Part shown: positions 30,456 through 37,520 of the stretch, in pieces
Layout: every line of letters begins with the position of its first letter
Position numbering within the stretch: the stretch's first letter is position 1
Source: Streptococcus sp. CSL10205-OR2
Lineage (GTDB): Bacteria; Bacillota; Bacilli; Lactobacillales; Streptococcaceae
Reading direction: 5' to 3'
Assembly: GCF_025660655.1 (NCBI RefSeq)
Contig: NZ_JAOTIN010000002.1
Location: 124,001 to 188,000, forward strand
DNA: 64,000 nt
Notes under the pieces: generated by a model
What the model was told of the DNA's origin: nothing
The model's database searches: none
The model's input: the letters and a program-made list of their open reading frames with translations, nothing else
Made by a program: the position numbers and the translations under genes

Positions 30456-31436
30456 TTAATCCCAATCTATCTTGTCGTGATTGTTTTTAATGTACTCATA
30501 GATAAGTTGAGGGTTTTCTATAAGCTGTTTCAAGTTTTCATATAAGGATTTTAATAGTCTTTCATTTGCTTGTGAATAGGTAAAGACAATGCTTGAAGCT
30601 TCTGGATCCATCTCTAAACCGTCTAATAGTTCGGGTGCTATTTCTTGCCAGTAATGGCTCAAAAAGGATTCCCAACCATAACCATTAAGATAAACATCAT
30701 AAGCATCATCTACTTCTGTTGCAATTGCCCAAACAGTTGGGTCAGAAACGTCAAGAGACACAAAACTTTCATCGGCATCATGGATTAGAAAGTTATCATC
30801 AGTACTTGGCTCTAACCCGTCATCACTTAAGGGATAACCTTCCACTAAAGTAGGGTCAATAATTAATTCTCTTTCAACATTTGTTGCAATTCCTGTTAAG
30901 GTCGTAATGCCATCTATTCCGAGTATTTGAGGTTCTCGTTCCATTTTTTCACCAGTGACTTTACAAAAATAGTTTCCTCGAAAAGAAATACTATAAAAAC
31001 CTATGTCTAGTGTTCTTTCTTCTTCGGTTAGAGGGATGTTGGTAAGTGTGTAAAAGTAGCCCCGTTTCCAATAATCTACTGGTACAATAGCTGGGGGAAT
31101 AAGTAAATTATCATAATCTGGTTGATAATTGCTCATGTTCAAGTCGGTTACTCTATTTTTAAATAAAACAACAAGATGACTGCTTTCCGCAAAAGGATCA
31201 AAATCAACTCGATGAATATTAGCTAGGAGTACTTTTCCGTAAAAATACAGACCTTTTCGCGGAGAGAAGAGAAAGACATCTCCAGTTTGAGGAGAAATCT
31301 TTGATTTCTCAATGACTTGAAGTTGATGCTTACTTGATTTATTATCATAAAAATCATCAATTTTTCTTTGTGTCTCTTTATCTAACTTAAGATAGCGTTC
31401 CTCTATACGATCTGCTATCAAATTGGGAATATTCAT
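30456..31436 (-). CDS. Imm26-like immunity family protein (copy 1)
   Basis: A 326-residue soluble acidic protein. Residues about 47-150 (SPQTGDVFLFSPRKGLYFYG and DYWKRGYFYTLTNIPLTEEE) resemble the Imm26 immunity fold of polymorphic toxin systems. The C-terminal 110 residues (from SFVSLDVSDPTVWAIATEVD) form a second conserved domain that looks like other immunity families, such as Imm51, but I cannot confirm it. A paralog at 32669-33649 is about 80 percent identical by eye. It has its own repeat-borne promoter (TATAAT 46 bases before the ATG) and terminator. No cognate toxin lies nearby. Function is inferred. Confidence 0.6.
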   Translation of the reverse strand: MNIPNLIADRIEERYLKLDKETQRKIDDFYDNKSSKHQLQVIEKSKISPQTGDVFLFSPRKGLYFYGKVLLANIHRVDFDPFAESSHLVVLFKNRVTDLNMSNYQPDYDNLLIPPAIVPVDYWKRGYFYTLTNIPLTEEERTLDIGFYSISFRGNYFCKVTGEKMEREPQILGIDGITTLTGIATNVERELIIDPTLVEGYPLSDDGLEPSTDDNFLIHDADESFVSLDVSDPTVWAIATEVDDAYDVYLNGYGWESFLSHYWQEIAPELLDGLEMDPEASSIVFTYSQANERLLKSLYENLKQLIENPQLIYEYIKNNHDKIDWD

Positions 31437-31477
31437 TATTGTCTCTTTCTAAATACTTTTGTTTTTCAACTCTTACA

Positions 31478-31512
31478 GACCATTATAACAGAAAAACACC
31501 CTCTATTGAGGA
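31478..31512 (-). repeat. Intercassette terminator-promoter element, copy 1
   Basis: On the minus strand a hairpin (imperfect here) is followed by TTTTTCTG and TATAAT (31482-31487). It lies just upstream of the first Imm26-like gene. Five further copies occur to 38.4 kb. Confidence 0.7.
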
Positions 31513-31536
31513 TCTTAGTCAGCTTTACTGCTAAAA

Positions 31537-31608
31537 TCATTGTAAGATAGTTAATGCAGCTAATTGACGTTTAGCTTCTCTCACAAAATAATCTGTTAAA
31601 TTATTCAT
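31537..31608 (-). pseudogene. 3' end scrap of the 270-residue membrane/TPR-like family
   Basis: Reading on the minus strand gives MNNLTDYFVREAKRQLAALT and a stop, almost the same as the last 20 residues of the protein at 36443-37255 (FYFVREAKRQLAELT). The DNA after the stop also matches that gene's 3' flank. The rest of the gene is missing, so it is a deletion or recombination remnant. It lies between the DUF2185 gene and the first Imm26-like gene. Confidence 0.75.
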
Positions 31609-31618
31609 AAACCAACTA

Positions 31619-31954
31619 CTATTTCAGTATTTCATCAATAGTCGTTTCTTTTTCTGTTTTTAAATCATAAAAGCCAACATGTACATCCTCTTCATACAAC
31701 CAGCATAAATCGGTTCCATATTTTGCAGGAAAAATCTCTAACATGACTGGTGAAATTGTCTTTATACTTGTTGCCGATAGGATGACAAAATTTTGTGGAT
31801 TGGACACAAAGGCATCGTCATCTTTTATTGATAATATGGTCCAGCCATTAAGTTCTTTTATTTTTGACTCATTGCGATAAGTATATCTTATTGGGTAACC
31901 TAAGAGGACATTATTAGAAACTATAAAACCACCGTATTCAGAGTCATTAATCAT
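31619..31954 (-). CDS. DUF2185 (Imm33-like) protein
   Basis: 111 residues, starting at ATG 31954 (MINDSEYGGFIVSN). AAAGGAGG lies eight bases upstream, inside the end of the ankyrin gene, and the start overlaps that gene's stop (ATGATTAA). An in-frame start at 32005 would add 17 residues. The core GGFIVSNNVLLGYPIRYTYR, then NGWTILS and NPQNFVILSATSI, fits the DUF2185 pattern (I/V-S-x-x-V-L ... YR ... GW ... P-x-N). DUF2185 is also called Imm33-like. Most likely an immunity protein coupled to the ankyrin partner. Confidence 0.65.
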   Translation of the reverse strand: MINDSEYGGFIVSNNVLLGYPIRYTYRNESKIKELNGWTILSIKDDDAFVSNPQNFVILSATSIKTISPVMLEIFPAKYGTDLCWLYEEDVHVGFYDLKTEKETTIDEILK

Positions 31955-32480
31955 TAATTGGTCCTCCTTTTGATGATAATAAATTATTTCTCCAGCTTGT
32001 TTCATGAACGTAGTCCAAAACTGACTTGCCTTGTAGATTTTTAATGGTAATATCTGAACCTTTATTAAGTAGTAGAAGATATAGCGGCATTGCTTCTTCA
32101 GTGGAAAGTTTTAGTACAGTAATAGCATAAATCATTGGAATATTCCCAAACCTATCAATTTGATTGACATTAACCCCAGATTTGAGTAAAAGCGTTACAA
32201 CTTTAATAGCATAAGAAATATCAGGACGCCAATTAGCTTTGTATTGAAAAAAATTATGTAAGGCATTTCTTTTATTTCTGTCTAAAAAATTAACATCTAT
32301 ACCTTCTTTTATTAAAAATTCTATCATTCTTAATTTTTCATTTAACTTACTATTACTTGTTAATGTCATATTTAAAAGATTTATATTGACATCAGACACT
32401 TGGTTAATATGGCCGTCATAAAAAGACATAAATTCATCAAATGTTCCTTCTTGAACAGCATCAAAAATATCTAAAATCAT
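31947..32480 (-). CDS. Ankyrin-repeat protein, probable immunity protein
   Basis: 177 residues with about three ankyrin repeats from residue 43: KLRMIEFLIKEGIDVNFLDR, KVVTLLLKSGVNVNQIDRFG and PLYLLLLNKGSDITIKN, each with the L-L-x-x-G-x-(D/N)-(V/I)-N turn. There is no signal peptide. Stand-alone short ankyrin proteins are common immunity proteins in polymorphic toxin loci, and this one is translationally coupled to an Imm33-like gene. No toxin is nearby; the role is inferred. Confidence 0.7.
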   Translation of the reverse strand: MILDIFDAVQEGTFDEFMSFYDGHINQVSDVNINLLNMTLTSNSKLNEKLRMIEFLIKEGIDVNFLDRNKRNALHNFFQYKANWRPDISYAIKVVTLLLKSGVNVNQIDRFGNIPMIYAITVLKLSTEEAMPLYLLLLNKGSDITIKNLQGKSVLDYVHETSWRNNLLSSKGGPIND

Positions 32481-32554
32481 TTTTTCTCCTTTTACTCATA
32501 TTTATGACTTCTGTTAGCACTAGTGCTTCTATTCTATAGTTTTTTGGATCTGGC

Positions 32555-32612
32555 TAAAATGATTTCAACTCATCTAAAGTTATTTCTCCATTTTGTAAAA
32601 CATACTATTTCA
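32555..32612 (-). pseudogene. Scrap of an unknown gene (DELKSF family), copy 1
   Basis: The minus strand reads YVLQNGEITLDELKSF, then a stop and a proline-aspartate-proline remnant. DELKSFQSDP is shared with two longer scraps at 36152-36269 and 37287-37403, so all three come from the C-terminal part of one lost gene. I do not recognise the family. Confidence 0.55.
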
Positions 32613-32621
32613 GTATAACAC

Positions 32622-32656
32622 AAAAGCTAAGACTGCTTAAAGTAATCTTAGCTTTT
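32622..32656. terminator. Terminator-like hairpin after the second Imm26-like gene
   Basis: AAAAGCTAAGA pairs with TCTTAGCTTTT around a 13-base loop. The T-run is six long on the plus strand and four on the minus strand. Confidence 0.55.
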
Positions 32657-32668
32657 TTCTGTATAATC

Positions 32669-33649
32669 CTAGTCCCAATCAATCTTGTCATGATTGTTTT
32701 TAATGTACTCAGATATAAAATGAGGATTTTCTATAAGCTTTTTCAAGTTTTCATATAAGGATTTTAATAGTGTTTCATTCGCTGGTGAATAGAAAAAGAC
32801 AATGCTTGAAGCTTCTGGATCTATCTCTAAACCGTCTAATAGTTCGGGTGCTGTTTCTTGCCAGTAATGGCTCAAAAAGACTTCCCAACCATAACCATTA
32901 AGGTAAACATCATAAGTATCATCTACTTCTGTAGCAATTGCCCAAACAGTTGGGTCAGAAACGTCAAGAGACACAAAACTTTCATCAGCATCATAGATTA
33001 GAAAGGTATCATCTGTACTTGGATTTAACTCATCTTCACTTAAGGGATAACCCTCAACTAAAGTAGGGTCAATAATTAACTCTCGTTCCACCTCTGAAGC
33101 AATTCCTGTCAGAGTCGTAATACCATGTAATCCTAAAATTTTTGGTTCTCTTACCATCTTCTCTCCAGTGACTTTACAAAAATAGTTTTTAGGAAAAGAA
33201 AGCCTGTAAAAACCTATGTCTAATCCTTTTTCTTCTTCGGTTAGAGGAATGTTGGTAAGCGTATAAAAGTAACCCCGTTTCCAATAATCTACTGGTACAA
33301 TCTCCGGAGAAATGAGTAAATCATTATAATCTGGACGATAATTATCCATACTCAAGTCAGTCACACGACTCTTAAACAATACAACCATGTGATTACCTTC
33401 TATAAAGGAATCAGGAATTTTACGATGAATATTAGCTAGGAGTACTTTTCCGTAAAAATACAGGCCTTTTCGAGGAGAGAAGAGAAAGACATCTCCAGTT
33501 TGGGGAGAAATCTTTGATTTCTCAATGACTTGTAGTTGATAAGAATCCGCTCTATTTTTATAGAAATCATCTAATTTTCTTTGTGTCTCTTTATCTAATT
33601 GAAGATAACGTTTCCTTCTACGATCTGCTATCAAATTGGGATTATTCAT
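32669..33649 (-). CDS. Imm26-like immunity family protein (copy 2)
   Basis: A 326-residue paralog of the protein at 30456-31436, with the same two-part layout: Imm26-like region (SPQTGDVFLFSPRKGLYFYG near residues 49-68) and C-terminal domain (SFVSLDVSDPTVWAIATEVD). The most divergent stretches are residues 30-36, 75-85 and 170-185. Such patterned divergence may reflect different targets. It has its own repeat element with TATAAT 46 bases before the ATG. Confidence 0.6.
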   Translation of the reverse strand: MNNPNLIADRRRKRYLQLDKETQRKLDDFYKNRADSYQLQVIEKSKISPQTGDVFLFSPRKGLYFYGKVLLANIHRKIPDSFIEGNHMVVLFKSRVTDLSMDNYRPDYNDLLISPEIVPVDYWKRGYFYTLTNIPLTEEEKGLDIGFYRLSFPKNYFCKVTGEKMVREPKILGLHGITTLTGIASEVERELIIDPTLVEGYPLSEDELNPSTDDTFLIYDADESFVSLDVSDPTVWAIATEVDDTYDVYLNGYGWEVFLSHYWQETAPELLDGLEIDPEASSIVFFYSPANETLLKSLYENLKKLIENPHFISEYIKNNHDKIDWD

Positions 33650-33689
33650 TATTGTCTCTTTCTAAATGCTTTAGTTATTTAACTCTTAC

Positions 33690-33731
33690 AGACCATTATA
33701 ACAGAAAAACACCCTCAAATGAGGGCATTTA
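33690..33731 (-). repeat. Intercassette terminator-promoter element, copy 2
   Basis: CCCTC pairs with GAGGG, followed on the minus strand by TTTTTCTGTTATAATGG; the -10 hexamer is at 33695-33700. It drives the second Imm26-like gene. Confidence 0.7.
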
Positions 33732-33740
33732 CTGATTTTA

Positions 33741-33818
33741 TTATAAACTCTTTAAATTCTTTTTAGCTTCTTGAGCGATCTTTTTTGTCTTACGTTGTTC
33801 GGTGAATTTTATTTTTCA
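33741..33818 (-). pseudogene. 3' end scrap of the 257-residue family
   Basis: The minus strand reads EQRKTKKIAQEAKKNLKSL and a stop, similar to the C-terminus VQEARKNLKNSH of the protein at 37567-38340. No start or upstream part is present. It lies just beyond the intercassette element, as expected for the tail of a lost cassette. Confidence 0.5.
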
Positions 33819-33943
33819 ATGTTAATTCTTAACATCGTAAAAATAATGGTTAAATAGTTTATAAAAGAAATTATTTAGTAAAAGTACCTCAACATGGTGA
33901 GTATAAACTGATGTATCAATAAAAAATAGAGAAATATATTGCT

Positions 33944-34171
33944 TTATTTTTTTATTAATTTTAAACCCAATAAAAAAATCCAATTTAAAATAAATATCAT
34001 AAGTAAGTTTCTAGATAGCAAATAATATTCTATTATATCCCCATCAGGTAAAAAAATAGACCTATCATTTAAAATGGCATAAGCACTAATAAAAGCTGAA
34101 GCAATTAATAACACACCAATAATTTTCACTATATAATCCTTATAGTCTTTATAATCTTTATAATCCTTCAT
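33944..34171 (-). CDS. Small membrane protein with KDY repeats
   Basis: 75 residues from ATG 34171, chosen because AAGGAG lies upstream; an in-frame start at 34207 would add 12 residues. The N-terminus is four copies of K-D-Y, coded by 9-base tandem repeats. Two hydrophobic segments follow (IIGVLLIASAFISAYAIL and LLMIFILNWIFLLGLKL) with a short acidic loop between them. I do not recognise a family. It stands where a 257-residue-family gene has been lost (its start remains at 34237-34270). Confidence 0.6.
   Translation of the reverse strand: MKDYKDYKDYKDYIVKIIGVLLIASAFISAYAILNDRSIFLPDGDIIEYYLLSRNLLMIFILNWIFLLGLKLIKK
34136..34171 (-). repeat. 9-base tandem repeat coding KDY
   Basis: Three to four units of the form AAGGATTAT/AAAGATTAT/AAAGACTAT/AAGGACTAT code for K-D-Y units after the start Met. 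Copy-number change would stay in frame and only alter tail length. Confidence 0.8.
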
Positions 34172-34236
34172 AGCAATACTCCTTATACTTTTGAAAATAT
34201 TATACACTAAAAATAACCAAAAAAATACTTTTTTTG

Positions 34237-34270
34237 TTATTTTTCAGGCTCTATTTCAAATTATTTCATT
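34237..34270 (-). pseudogene. 5' start scrap of the 257-residue family
   Basis: The minus strand starts ATG AAA and then TAA, followed by FEIEPEK and another stop. The intact protein at 37567-38340 starts MKKILEIEPEKLL, and the upstream leader (ribosome site and TTTAAATAATAGAAGG tract) is also shared. So this is the decayed start of a lost cassette. Confidence 0.65.
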
Positions 34271-34332
34271 CTGTTTCCTTCTATTATTTAAAACATAAAA
34301 ACTTATTTTTTGCTAAAATCACTTTATATTTC

Positions 34333-34375
34333 ATTCTATTATAACAGAAAAACACCCTTAAATGAGGGTGTTTAC
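34333..34375 (-). repeat. Intercassette terminator-promoter element, copy 3
   Basis: ACACCCTC pairs with the complementary half of the hairpin, followed by TTTTTCTGTTATAAT on the minus strand; hexamer at 34338-34343. It lies between the frameshifted gene tail and the KDY gene. Confidence 0.7.
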
Positions 34376-34379
34376 TGAA

Positions 34380-34500
34380 TTAATGAGAATTCTTTAAATT
34401 CTTTTTTGCTTCTTGAACGATAAAAAGTTCTGGATTTTCATTTGATAGTATTTCAAAAATACTTTTAGCTTTATCCATTTCATTTTTTAATTGATAATTT
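34380..34500 (-). pseudogene. Detached C-terminal part of the frameshifted gene
   Basis: This stretch is open to a stop at 34380-34382 and codes NYQLKNEMDKAKSIFEILSN and then PELFIVQEAKKNLKNSH, the same C-terminus as the protein at 37567-38340. It is out of frame with the gene at 34487-35161. The paralog has six Ts where this copy has five (34498-34502, plus strand), so one base was lost in a homopolymer. Sequencing error is possible. Confidence 0.8.
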
Positions 34501-35161
34501 TTGCCTTGTAAAAATCACTCATTAGCCGAGCTAATTTTGATGTCGGTTGGTAGCTTTCAAAAAACGAATTCTCTTTTTGATGATAAATAATATCCTCAAC
34601 GGCAAAAATATACAATAGTGAGTTTTTATACTGTTTAGAGCCAGAGGCAATATCTATTAATTCTTCTTTTAAAGAGCTTATTTTTTCACTATCCTTCTGA
34701 TTATTTTTAAAACACAATGTTTGAAAAAGATAAATTGATAAAATAATTTTTTCTTTATTGTTCAGTGAATAATTCAAAAGAAGTCTGTGTATCTCATCCT
34801 CAACAAAATTAAAATTTCCTTTATAGAAGCTCACCTGAATTTGTGATGTCATTAAAAATATCTTAGTTCTTTTTTTATGGTATTTTTTATGATTTATTTG
34901 ATAATATTTTTGAAATATCTCAGAATCTAATGTTTCATTCAACAAACTATTAATGGCATTTGAAGTCAAAAAAACAATAGTATAAGAAATCAATATAATA
35001 AAAATAGCAATCATTAAAGAAAGATTTTGTGGGACTTTACTTTGTGTTATCATTAAAATCACAATAACAAATAGACCAATAATTAATAGACCAATTGGTA
35101 CCGTATTTCTAATATGCCATAAAGTATTTATTGACAGTTGATTAAGTTTTCTTTTTTTCAT
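34487..35161 (-). CDS. Membrane/TPR-like protein, 257-residue family, frameshifted at the 3' end
   Basis: 224 residues as read, about 37 short of the full family length. Two membrane segments lie near residues 15-36 and 42-66. The rest is helical, with FYKGNF and a stretch from IYLFQTLCFKN to SDFYKAK that is nearly identical to the protein at 37567-38340. The N-terminal 150 residues are quite different from that paralog. A one-base loss at 34498-34502 ends the protein at KIIN instead of reading on to 34380. It may still fold, but the last helix is missing. The family is unknown; context suggests immunity. Confidence 0.6.
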   Translation of the reverse strand: MKKRKLNQLSINTLWHIRNTVPIGLLIIGLFVIVILMITQSKVPQNLSLMIAIFIILISYTIVFLTSNAINSLLNETLDSEIFQKYYQINHKKYHKKRTKIFLMTSQIQVSFYKGNFNFVEDEIHRLLLNYSLNNKEKIILSIYLFQTLCFKNNQKDSEKISSLKEELIDIASGSKQYKNSLLYIFAVEDIIYHQKENSFFESYQPTSKLARLMSDFYKAKIIN

Positions 35162-35162
35162 T

Positions 35163-35297
35163 CTATTTCCTTCTATTGTTTAAAGCATTAAAACTTAACA
35201 CTATCATCAATAAGATAGTTAAAGATCCAAGAATATTTCTAAAAAAATACAAAGATGATGCTGATAAATGTGATAATTTTTCTTTTAATAAATGCAT
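35163..35297 (-). CDS. Possible small membrane peptide, 44 residues
   Basis: ATG 35297 opens a 44-residue frame (MHLLKEKLSHLSASS, then a hydrophobic helix FFRNILGSLTILLMIVLSF and a basic tail NNRRK) that ends two bases before the next gene. Upstream bases TTAGGA are a weak ribosome site. The 5' ATG spacing after the 35313 gene (15 bases) is operon-like. It may be a real small protein or the remnant of a membrane N-terminus. Confidence 0.3.
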   Translation of the reverse strand: MHLLKEKLSHLSASSLYFFRNILGSLTILLMIVLSFNALNNRRK

Positions 35298-35312
35298 TCC
35301 TAATAACACTTT

Positions 35313-36119
35313 CTAGTTGGTCACTGCAGCTAATTGATATTTAGCTTCTCTCACAAAATAAAAGTCAGAACTTCCTTTGGCAAGTTCGCCAAAATATTTC
35401 TTGGCACTCTTGTTATCTCCCATAAGCTTAGCATTTAAGCCACTACAATAGAGCTTAAAATAATCAGAAAGAATTCCTTCTTCTGGTCTATCATCGAAAA
35501 AATGATTCTCTTTTTCTAACAACAATAAGTCTCTAAATGTTTCTAGAAATGTTAAATAGCGATTTTTTAATAGTGTTACTTTTTTATTGCCTTCTATGTT
35601 CAATAAGTTTTGGTAATAAATTTCAAACTGTACAGACTCTCCTAACAATAAATAGTTAAAAGCAAGGAGGAAGGATTTTTCAATAGCCATTGCTTTCCTA
35701 GACAATCTGGGAAAAGTGTCAATGGTTATTTTGTCCAAAAAAGCAATAGACTCCCTGAAATTTCCTTCATGAAAAGTTAAAATAGCGAAGTTTAAATAAG
35801 ACTCTGCTCGTAAGACTTTATGGATTTTCCAGTTTTTTAAAGAACTTTGTTTCGCTTCAAGAAAGGCACGATATTTTTTTAAGTCTTTTTCTTTATGTAA
35901 AATGTATCTTAAGGCTTTATTGATTGAATCAATCAAAATAATAGAAAAAATTGCAAATACAATAGAAAGTAAAAGAATAATATTAGCATAATCTGAAAAT
36001 TGAACCAAGAAAGCAATCGTAAACAATAATGCCGCTAGAAATAAAAAGCCAGTGTGTACAAATTTACTTAGTTTTTCAAACTCCTTACTCGACATTTTTA
36101 AAATATGTTGTTTAAACAT
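35313..36119 (-). CDS. Membrane/TPR-like protein, 270-residue family (copy 1)
   Basis: 268 residues. N-terminal 22 residues (MFKQHILKMSSKEFEKLSKF) are shared with the next copy, then two membrane segments (about 24-44 and 48-66) that differ from it, then a cytosolic helical part (69-268) that is almost identical. The C-terminal part has TPR-like helix pairs: SYLNFAILTFHEGNFRESIA, KSFLLAFNYLLLGESVQ and YFGELAKGSSDFYFVREA. KENHFFDD and LSDYFK relate it to the 257-residue family. I do not recognise a named family. Its place in an immunity-type array suggests protection against a membrane-acting or secreted toxin, as inference. Confidence 0.65.
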   Translation of the reverse strand: MFKQHILKMSSKEFEKLSKFVHTGFLFLAALLFTIAFLVQFSDYANIILLLSIVFAIFSIILIDSINKALRYILHKEKDLKKYRAFLEAKQSSLKNWKIHKVLRAESYLNFAILTFHEGNFRESIAFLDKITIDTFPRLSRKAMAIEKSFLLAFNYLLLGESVQFEIYYQNLLNIEGNKKVTLLKNRYLTFLETFRDLLLLEKENHFFDDRPEEGILSDYFKLYCSGLNAKLMGDNKSAKKYFGELAKGSSDFYFVREAKYQLAAVTN

Positions 36120-36151
36120 TTAAACTCCTTCTATTTTTTAATTTGCAAAGA

Positions 36152-36269
36152 TTAGAAATAATGGTTCTTTGTAATTTCCAATTTTAGTTTCTTACCAATT
36201 TTCCCACTGGGCAACCACTTTGACATTGCCATAATCATTGGATCTGACTGAAATGATTTCAACTCATGT
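36152..36269 (-). pseudogene. Scrap of the DELKSF gene, copy 2
   Basis: The minus strand reads ELKSFQSDPMIMAMSKWLP and on to SGKIGKKLKLEI, then a stop. No start remains. The sequence upstream is the start of an Imm26-like gene, so two cassette ends are joined here. Confidence 0.6.
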
Positions 36270-36296
36270 CAGTTTCTACCTTTTTATCAAAGCAGA

Positions 36297-36342
36297 AATA
36301 ACGTTTCCTTCTACGATCTGCTATCAAATTGGGAATATTCAT
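36297..36342 (-). pseudogene. 5' start scrap of the Imm26-like family, copy 1
   Basis: From ATG 36342 the minus strand codes MNIPNLIADRRRKRYF, the start of the Imm26-like proteins, with the same AGAAAGAGACAATA leader. It then leaves homology and stops at 36264. The promoter element upstream is intact. Confidence 0.75.
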
Positions 36343-36383
36343 TATTGTCTCTTTCTAAAAGCTTTAGTTATTTAACTCTTACA

Positions 36384-36424
36384 GACCATTATAACAGAAA
36401 AATACCCTCTAATGAGGGTATTAG
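36384..36424 (-). repeat. Intercassette terminator-promoter element, copy 4
   Basis: TACCCTC pairs with GAGGGTA, followed by TTTTCTGTTATAATGG on the minus strand; hexamer at 36388-36393. It could now drive the 270-residue gene through the scraps. Confidence 0.7.
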
Positions 36425-36442
36425 TCATCTTTACTGCTAAAA

Positions 36443-37255
36443 TCATTGTAAGATAGTCAGTTCAGCTAATTGACGTTTAGCTTCTCTCACAAAATAAAAG
36501 TCTGAACTTTCTTTAGCAAGTTCGCCAAAATATTTCTTGGCACTCTCGCTATCCTCCATAAGTTTGGCATTTAAGCCACTACAATAGAGCTTAAAATAAT
36601 CAGAAAGATTTCCTTCTTCTGGTCTATCATCGAAAAAATGATTCTCTTTTTCTAACAACAGTAAGTCTCTAAATGTTTCTAAAAATGTTAAATAGCGATT
36701 TTTTAATACTGTTACTTTTTTATTGCCTTCTATGTTCAATAAGTTTTGGTAATAAATTTCAAACTGTACAGACTCTCCTAACAATAAATGGTTAAAAGCA
36801 AGGAGGAAGAATTTTTCAATAGCCATTGCTTTCCTAGACAATCTGGGAAAAGTGTCAATGGTTATTTTGTCCAAAAAAGCAATAGACTCCCTGAAATTTC
36901 CTTCATAAAAAGTTAAAATAGCGAAGTTTAAATAAGACTGTGCTCGTAAAACTTTATGGATTTTCCAGTTTTTTAAAGAACTTTGTTTCGCTTCAAGAAA
37001 GGCACGATATTTTTTTAAATCTTTTTCTCCATGTAAAATGTATCTCAAGGCTTTTTTAACAGACTGGATTATGTCAAATGCTATGATTAAATAAATAACA
37101 CCTAGCAAAAGAAAAATATGATAATAAATAGTTTGTTGGTATATAATTGTTCTAAAAATTATTAATAGATTAATATAAATTGCATAAACATGTACAAACT
37201 TACTTAGTTTTTCAAATTCCCTACTCGACATTTTTAAAATGCGTTGTTTAAACAT
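36443..37255 (-). CDS. Membrane/TPR-like protein, 270-residue family (copy 2)
   Basis: 270 residues. The start MFKQRILKMSSREFEKLSKFVH and everything from about residue 68 onward match the copy at 35313-36119 with few changes, but residues 23-66 (YAIYINLLIIFRTIIYQQTI and on) are a different pair of membrane segments. The TPR-like C-terminal region has the same landmarks (FYEGNFRESIA, LLLGESVQ, FFDDRPEEG). The end REAKRQLAELTILQ is also found as a scrap at 31537-31608. Function unknown. Confidence 0.65.
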   Translation of the reverse strand: MFKQRILKMSSREFEKLSKFVHVYAIYINLLIIFRTIIYQQTIYYHIFLLLGVIYLIIAFDIIQSVKKALRYILHGEKDLKKYRAFLEAKQSSLKNWKIHKVLRAQSYLNFAILTFYEGNFRESIAFLDKITIDTFPRLSRKAMAIEKFFLLAFNHLLLGESVQFEIYYQNLLNIEGNKKVTVLKNRYLTFLETFRDLLLLEKENHFFDDRPEEGNLSDYFKLYCSGLNAKLMEDSESAKKYFGELAKESSDFYFVREAKRQLAELTILQ

Positions 37256-37286
37256 TTAAACTCCTTCTAATTTTAATTTGCAAAGA

Positions 37287-37403
37287 TTAGAAATATTGGT
37301 ACTTTAGTAATTTCCAATTTTAATTTCTTACCAATTTTCCCACTGGGTAATAACTTTGACATTGCCATAATCATTGGATCTGACTGAAATGATTTCAACT
37401 CAT
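37287..37403 (-). pseudogene. Scrap of the DELKSF gene, copy 3
   Basis: The minus strand reads ELKSFQSDPMIMAMSKLLP and on to SGKIGKKLKLEITKVP, with an extended tail compared with copy 2. It is in the gap between the Imm26-start scrap and the 270-residue gene. Confidence 0.6.
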
Positions 37404-37432
37404 GTTAGTTTCTACCTTTTTATCAAAGCAGA

Positions 37433-37479
37433 AATAACGTTTCCTCTATACGATCTGCTATTAAATTAGGATTATTCAT
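37433..37479 (-). pseudogene. 5' start scrap of the Imm26-like family, copy 2
   Basis: From ATG 37479 the minus strand codes MNNPNLIADRIEER, the Imm26-like start, with its leader and promoter element. It then joins the DELKSF scrap region, as in the other tandem unit. Confidence 0.75.
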
Positions 37480-37520
37480 TATTGTCTCTTTCTAAATACT
37501 TTTGTTTTTCAACTCTTACA

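Noticed and set aside
33822..33945. An open minus-strand frame of about 40 residues (containing VYTHHVEVLLLNN) that looked a little like an IS transposase tail
   Set aside because: No start codon, no terminal repeats and no partner sequence; the region is very AT-rich, so it is probably chance or an unrecognisable remnant.
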